Of a DNA stretch of 39,828 nucleotides, positions 35,735 to 39,828 are shown one piece after another. The stretch comes from Caulobacteraceae bacterium. GTDB lineage: Bacteria; Pseudomonadota; Alphaproteobacteria; Caulobacterales; Caulobacteraceae. The DNA is taken from NCBI GenBank assembly GCA_003165275.1, contig PLSW01000012.1, positions 1 to 39,828 on the forward strand, read 5' to 3'. The number at the start of each line of letters is the position of its first letter. The stretch's first letter is position 1. Both the position numbers and the translations under genes were made by a program. Under the pieces are notes generated by a model. It saw only the letters and a list, made by a program, of their open reading frames with translations, was not told the origin of the DNA and searched no databases.

Positions 35735-36733
35735 ATGAAAGTTGCAGCCAGCGTTGTGGACGCCATCGGCGACACGCCGTTGATCCGTCTCAATCGCGCC
35801 AGCGCGGCCACCGGCTGCGAGATCTGGGGCAAGGCGGAATTCATGAATCCCGGCCAGTCGGTGAAGGACCGCGCCGCCCTCTTCATCATCCGCGACGCCG
35901 AGCGCCGGGGGACCTTGCGGCCCGGCGGCCTGATCGTCGAGGGCACCGCCGGCAACACCGGCATCGGCCTGGCCATGGTCGCCAGCGCCCTGGGCTATCG
36001 CACCGCGATCGTGATCCCGCGCAATCAGAGCCAGGAAAAGAAGGACGCCCTTCGCCTCCTCGGCGCCGAGCTGGTCGAGGTGGACCCGGCGCCCTATTCG
36101 AACCCGGACAACTACGTCCACGTCTCCCGGCGCCTCGCCGAGGCGCGCAACGCCAGTGAACCCAGCGGAGCCGTCTGGGCCAACCAGTTCGACAACATCG
36201 CCAACCGCAAGGCCCACTACGAGACGACAGCGCCGGAGATCTGGGCGCAGACCGAAGGCCGGATCGACGGCTTCATCTGCGCCATCGGGTCAGGCGGCAC
36301 CCTTGCGGGCGTGGCCATGAAGCTGCGCGAACTGAAGCCCGAGGTGACTATCGGCCTCGCCGACCCGCCCGGAGCGTCGCTTTACAGCTACTACACCGCC
36401 GGCGAGCTCAAAGCCGAGGGAACCTCGATCACCGAGGGCATCGGCCAGGGCCGGATTACCGCCAACATCGAGGGGCTGATCATCGACCGGCCCTATCTGA
36501 TCCCCGACGCCGAGACGGTCGCGCAGGTTTTTGACCTGACGCAACACGAGGGCCTGTGTCTTGGTGGATCGTCCGGCATCAACGTCGCCGGGGCCATCCG
36601 CCTCGCCCGCGACCTGGGACCTGGCAAAACCATCGTGACCGTGCTTTGCGACAATGGCTCACGTTACCAGAGCAAGCTCTTCAACCCAGACTTCCTCCAG
36701 GCCCACGGCCTGCCGACCCCCTCTTGGCTTTGA
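35735..36733 (+). CDS. cysK: Cysteine synthase A (O-acetylserine sulfhydrylase)
   Basis: IGDTPLIRLNRAS...WGKAEFMNPGQSVKDRAAL...EGTAGNTGIGLAMVASALGY...GSGGTLAGVAM. Confidence 0.92.
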   Translation: MKVAASVVDAIGDTPLIRLNRASAATGCEIWGKAEFMNPGQSVKDRAALFIIRDAERRGTLRPGGLIVEGTAGNTGIGLAMVASALGYRTAIVIPRNQSQEKKDALRLLGAELVEVDPAPYSNPDNYVHVSRRLAEARNASEPSGAVWANQFDNIANRKAHYETTAPEIWAQTEGRIDGFICAIGSGGTLAGVAMKLRELKPEVTIGLADPPGASLYSYYTAGELKAEGTSITEGIGQGRITANIEGLIIDRPYLIPDAETVAQVFDLTQHEGLCLGGSSGINVAGAIRLARDLGPGKTIVTVLCDNGSRYQSKLFNPDFLQAHGLPTPSWL

Positions 36734-36752
36734 ATCCCGGACTGCGAAATCC

Positions 36753-37601
36753 ATGACCGATGATCCGACGATCTCCACCGACTGGCTGGCCGCCCACCTG
36801 GACGACCCCGACCTCGAGATTGTGGACGCCACCTGGTATATGCCGGGCTCCGGCCATGACGCCCGGGCCGAGCACGCCGAGCGACACATTCCCGGCGCGG
36901 TCTATTTCGACATCGACGAGATCGTCGACCATTCCAGCCCCCTGCCGCACATGATGCCCGAGCCGGCGGATTTCGCGGTGCACGCGCGACGGCTGGGCGT
37001 CGAGCCGAACTCCACCGTGGTGGTCTATGATTCCGCGGGCCTCTTCTCCGCGCCCCGGGTCTGGTGGGCGTTCCGGATGATGGGCCATGACAAGACCTTC
37101 GTCCTCGACGGCGGTTTGCCGAAATGGATCGCCGAGGCTCACCCCCTGGAGGCCGGCTGGCCGCTCAAGCCGCACGGCGAGTTCAAGGCCCACCCCAATC
37201 CCGCCCTGGTCGCCGACCTCTCGCAGGTGATGAGCGCCCTCACCGACGGCGGCGCCCAGCTGCTGGACGCCCGCTCCGGCCCCCGGTTCCGCGGCGAGGA
37301 GCCCGAGCCCCGCGCGGGCCTGCGGTCCGGCCACATGCCCGGGGCGCGAAACCTGCCCTGGACCGCGATCATCGGTCCCGACGGCGCCCTCCTGCCCAAG
37401 GCCGAGCTCGAGGCCGCGTTCAAGGCCGCGGGGATCGACCTGGAACGGCCCATCGTCACCACCTGCGGCTCCGGCGTCTCCGCCGCCATCCTCGCCCTGG
37501 GTCTCGCCCGGCTTGGCCATTGGAAAACGCCGGTCTACGACGGCTCGTGGGCGGAGTGGGGCGGCCACGCCGAGACCCCGGTCGCCGTCGGCGCGGCCTG
37601 A
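36753..37601 (+). CDS. sseA: 3-mercaptopyruvate/thiosulfate sulfurtransferase (tandem rhodanese)
   Basis: MTDDPTISTDWLAAHLDDPDLEIVDATWYMPGSGHDARAEHAERHIPGAVYFDIDEI...VTTCGSGVSAAILALGL (active-site CGSGV). Confidence 0.94.
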   Translation: MTDDPTISTDWLAAHLDDPDLEIVDATWYMPGSGHDARAEHAERHIPGAVYFDIDEIVDHSSPLPHMMPEPADFAVHARRLGVEPNSTVVVYDSAGLFSAPRVWWAFRMMGHDKTFVLDGGLPKWIAEAHPLEAGWPLKPHGEFKAHPNPALVADLSQVMSALTDGGAQLLDARSGPRFRGEEPEPRAGLRSGHMPGARNLPWTAIIGPDGALLPKAELEAAFKAAGIDLERPIVTTCGSGVSAAILALGLARLGHWKTPVYDGSWAEWGGHAETPVAVGAA

Positions 37602-37619
37602 CCTGGGTCCGCGCCGCCG

Positions 37620-38798
37620 ATGTCGTCTCGCAAGGACCTGAGTGAGCCCACCCGCCTGATCCACGATCACCCCGCCAGCCGGCCGCTGGAGCGCACGGTC
37701 GGACCGCCGATCCAGCGCGGATCGACGGTGCTGATGGGCAAGGCGTCCGACCTCTACGATCATGGCCAGGTCACCTACGGCCGGGGCGGTCTGGCGGCCC
37801 ATCGCGCCCTCGCCGACGCCCTGGCTGAGATGGAGGGCGCCCACGCCTGCCAGCTCTACCCCTCGGGCCTCGCGGCGGTCACCGGAGCGTTGATCTCGGT
37901 GCTCAAGGCCGGCGACGAGATTCTGGTCGGCGACAACGTCTATGGCCCAACCCGCCGATTCTGCGACCAGGTGCTGACCCGCATGGGCATGACCGTGCGG
38001 TATTTTCCACCGCGGGAGAGCGCCGAATCGATCCTGGCCATGGCCGGCGACCGCCTGCGGGCGGTGCTGATGGAATCCCCCGGCTCGCTGACCTTCGAGT
38101 TCTGCGACGTCCCGGCGATCTGCCGCCTCGCCGCCGCCCGCGGCGTCCTGACCCTGATGGACAACACCTGGGGCGCGGGGCTGCTGTTCAAGCCCCTGGA
38201 GCACGGGGTCGACATCAGCATCCAGGCCCTGACCAAGTACGTCTGCGGCCATTCCGACGTCTTCCTGGGCTCGGCCTGCGCCCGCGATCCGACCCTGGCC
38301 GAGCAGCTGGAGGACGCCATGTGGCACTTCGGCTGGTCGGTCTCCCCCGACGACGCCTACCAGGGCCTGCGCGGCCTGCGCACCCTGCCGGTGCGGATGG
38401 AGCGGCACGGCGAGACCGCCCTCGAAGTCGCCCGCTGGCTTGAGGACCAGCCCCAGGTTCACCGGGTGCTGCACCCCGCCCTCTCCCGCTCCCCGGATCA
38501 TGCGATCTGGCGGCGGGACTACACCGGGGCCTGCGGCCTCTTCGGGGTGGTCCTGCAGCCGGCGCCCGCCCGCGCCGTGGACGCCCTGCTGGACGCCCTA
38601 TCCCTGTTCGGCCTGGGCTTTTCCTGGGGCGGATTCGAGAGCCTGGCGACCACTTGTGGTCCGCAACTGCACCAGCGCCACTACCCCCCGCACTTCAACG
38701 GACCGGTCCTTCGCCTGCATGTGGGTCTGGAGACGCAAGCGGACCTGATTGCCGATCTCCAGCGGGGCTTAGCGGCGTTCGACGCCGCGCGGGGCTGA
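37620..38798 (+). CDS. metC: Cystathionine beta-lyase (Cys/Met metabolism PLP enzyme)
   Basis: TYGRGGLAAHRALADALAEMEGAHACQLYPSGLAAVTGAL...VLTLMDNTWGAGLLFKPLEHGVDISIQALTKYVCGHSDVFLGS. Confidence 0.92.
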   Translation: MSSRKDLSEPTRLIHDHPASRPLERTVGPPIQRGSTVLMGKASDLYDHGQVTYGRGGLAAHRALADALAEMEGAHACQLYPSGLAAVTGALISVLKAGDEILVGDNVYGPTRRFCDQVLTRMGMTVRYFPPRESAESILAMAGDRLRAVLMESPGSLTFEFCDVPAICRLAAARGVLTLMDNTWGAGLLFKPLEHGVDISIQALTKYVCGHSDVFLGSACARDPTLAEQLEDAMWHFGWSVSPDDAYQGLRGLRTLPVRMERHGETALEVARWLEDQPQVHRVLHPALSRSPDHAIWRRDYTGACGLFGVVLQPAPARAVDALLDALSLFGLGFSWGGFESLATTCGPQLHQRHYPPHFNGPVLRLHVGLETQADLIADLQRGLAAFDAARG

Positions 38799-38807
38799 CC
38801 AATCGTC

Positions 38808-38859
38808 TTGTTGGTCGCCGCATGGTCATCTATATATGACCGGTCATTTTAAGGTGACC
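38808..38859 (+). promoter_or_regulatory. TA promoter/operator: TTGTTG-N17-TATATA with two abutting 18-bp inverted repeats (GGTCAT-N6-ATGACC | GGTCAT-N6-GTGACC)
   Basis: Repeats at 38824-38841 and 38842-38859, directly upstream of the antitoxin ATG at 38862; the first overlaps the -10-like TATATA (38831-38836). Confidence 0.7.
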
Positions 38860-38861
38860 CT

Positions 38862-39134
38862 ATGCAGCACAGCCAGTCCTTTACGGCCACGGAGTTCAAG
38901 GCCAAGTGCCTGGACATCCTCGACAGACTGGCGGCGCGCAAACTGACGCGGGTGACGATCACCAAGCGTGGCAAGGTGGTCGCCGTCCTCTCTCCGCCGG
39001 ACGACGCGGAGACGTCCATTCGCCAACTGCACGGCTTTATGCGGGGCTCCGTCATCGCCCCCATGGACTTTGATTTCACCTCGCCCGTCTTGGACGAGCC
39101 CCTGTCCGCGGACTACGGCTCGCTTCACGAATGA
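38862..39134 (+). CDS. Type II antitoxin, Phd/YefM family
   Basis: MQHSQSFTATEFKAKCLDILDRLAARKLTRVTITKRGKVVAVLSPPDD; ATGA overlap with downstream PIN toxin. Confidence 0.9.
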   Translation: MQHSQSFTATEFKAKCLDILDRLAARKLTRVTITKRGKVVAVLSPPDDAETSIRQLHGFMRGSVIAPMDFDFTSPVLDEPLSADYGSLHE

Positions 39135-39577
39135 GCGGGATCGCGCCGGCGACCGCGTCCACGGCGGTCCTGTTGGATACCTGCGCCCTGATCTGGCTCG
39201 CGAATGGCGATCCGCTCCATGACGACGGCGATGAAAAGATCATCCGCGCCGCACTCGGCGAAGGCGTCTTCGTCTCGCCGATCTCCGCCTGGGAAATCGG
39301 CATGTTGAGCCGCCCCAAGCCGGGCCGCGTCATCGCCTTTCTCCCCGATCCCGCGACCTGGTTCGCCCGCTTCAGCGCCGGGCCTGGAATCAGGACCGCG
39401 GCCTTCACGGCCGAGATCGCGATCGCGGCGTCGCAGCTTCCCGAGCCCTTGCATGGCGATCCCGCCGACCGTCTGCTGATCGCCACGGCGCGCAGCCTGA
39501 CCCTTCCCATCGTCACCCGGGACGCAAAGATCTTGGCCTACGCGGCGGCCGGCCACGTCTCGGCGATACCCTGCTGA
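39131..39577 (+). CDS. VapC-like PIN-domain toxin
   Basis: LLDTCALIWLANGDPL...SPISAWEIGMLSRPK...GDPADRLLIATARSLTLPIVTRDAKIL: PIN-domain acidic residues in place. Confidence 0.93.
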   Translation: MSGIAPATASTAVLLDTCALIWLANGDPLHDDGDEKIIRAALGEGVFVSPISAWEIGMLSRPKPGRVIAFLPDPATWFARFSAGPGIRTAAFTAEIAIAASQLPEPLHGDPADRLLIATARSLTLPIVTRDAKILAYAAAGHVSAIPC

Positions 39578-39606
39578 CATCGCGTGGCTTCCCCCGGGCA
39601 CCCCGG

Positions 39607-39680
39607 CGCGCCCTGCTGGATTCGAACCAGCAACCGCTCGCTTAGAAGGCGAGTGCTCTATCCGGTTGAGCTAAGGGCGC
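39607..39680 (-). tRNA. tRNA-Arg (anticodon TCT)
   Basis: Reverse strand GCGCCCTTAGCTCAACCGGATAGAGCACTCGCCTTCTAAGCGAGCGGTTGCTGGTTCGAATCCAGCAGGGCGCG: acceptor stem pairs, anticodon loop CTTCTAA, T-loop TTCGAAT; CCA not encoded. Confidence 0.96.
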
Positions 39681-39690
39681 CGGGCCGGGA

Positions 39691-39828
39691 TCAGTGGGTC
39701 CAGGGGACTTTACGCCCAAAGGCGAAGTTGTCGGCATAGGCCTTGATCACCCGCTTGACCGTCTTCGGTTCGATCAGCCGGAAGGCGATGCCGTGGGCCT
39801 GGGCGTAGGCGATGGCCTCTTCCTTGGT
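39691..39828 (-). CDS. ETC complex I subunit (NDUFS4-like NADH dehydrogenase accessory protein), 3' part only
   Basis: Reverse-strand translation ...TKEEAIAYAQAHGIAFRLIEPKTVKRVIKAYADNFAFGRKVPWTH* typical of the alphaproteobacterial NDUFS4-like C-terminus; runs off window end. Confidence 0.8.
   Translation of the reverse strand, partial: TKEEAIAYAQAHGIAFRLIEPKTVKRVIKAYADNFAFGRKVPWTH

Noticed and set aside
36681-38501. 606-aa minus-strand ORF spanning sseA and metC
   Set aside because: Antisense to two well-supported enzymes; composition typical of high-GC shadow ORFs.
1-39828. CRISPR array, prophage, transposase or insertion sequence
   Set aside because: No regularly spaced repeats, transposase/integrase or phage structural motifs seen in the ORF translations or by eye.

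Overview
High-GC, gene-dense chromosomal window of alphaproteobacterial type. A PopA-like Rec-Rec-degenerate GGDEF protein, a CC0125/CC1285-like lipoprotein fragment and the mfd-sdhE-recG block suggest Caulobacterales (inference). Recognisable genes: acyl-CoA dehydrogenase; type I Baeyer-Villiger/FMO monooxygenase; threonine synthase-like/asparaginase pair; cytochrome c; LigD; TusA; YihY; CaiB-type CoA transferase; PopA-like c-di-GMP effector; CcdC-like membrane protein; Mfd, SdhE, RecG; GT10-like glycosyltransferase; a compact kdsA-hldE-hldD LPS-core cluster with a UbiH-type flavoprotein and a DUF3089 protein; a COG2907-like flavoprotein/DUF1365/CFA synthase operon; a cysK-sseA-metC sulfur cluster; a Phd/VapC toxin-antitoxin pair; tRNA-Arg(TCT); and a partial complex I accessory subunit. 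I saw no CRISPR array, prophage or transposase, and no clearly unprecedented multi-gene system. The best second-look items are cis-regulatory: abutting 18-bp palindromes on the TA promoter, an inverted repeat plus candidate ECF promoter ahead of the COG2907/DUF1365/CFA operon, two FNR/FixK-like boxes, and a palindrome abutting the XRE regulator start. Protein-level items are the PopA-like effector, a DUF3089 protein with no nucleophile serine, an exported methyltransferase-like protein with an atypical motif I, and a conserved-looking two-gene hypothetical module. All calls are by eye; no database search was run.
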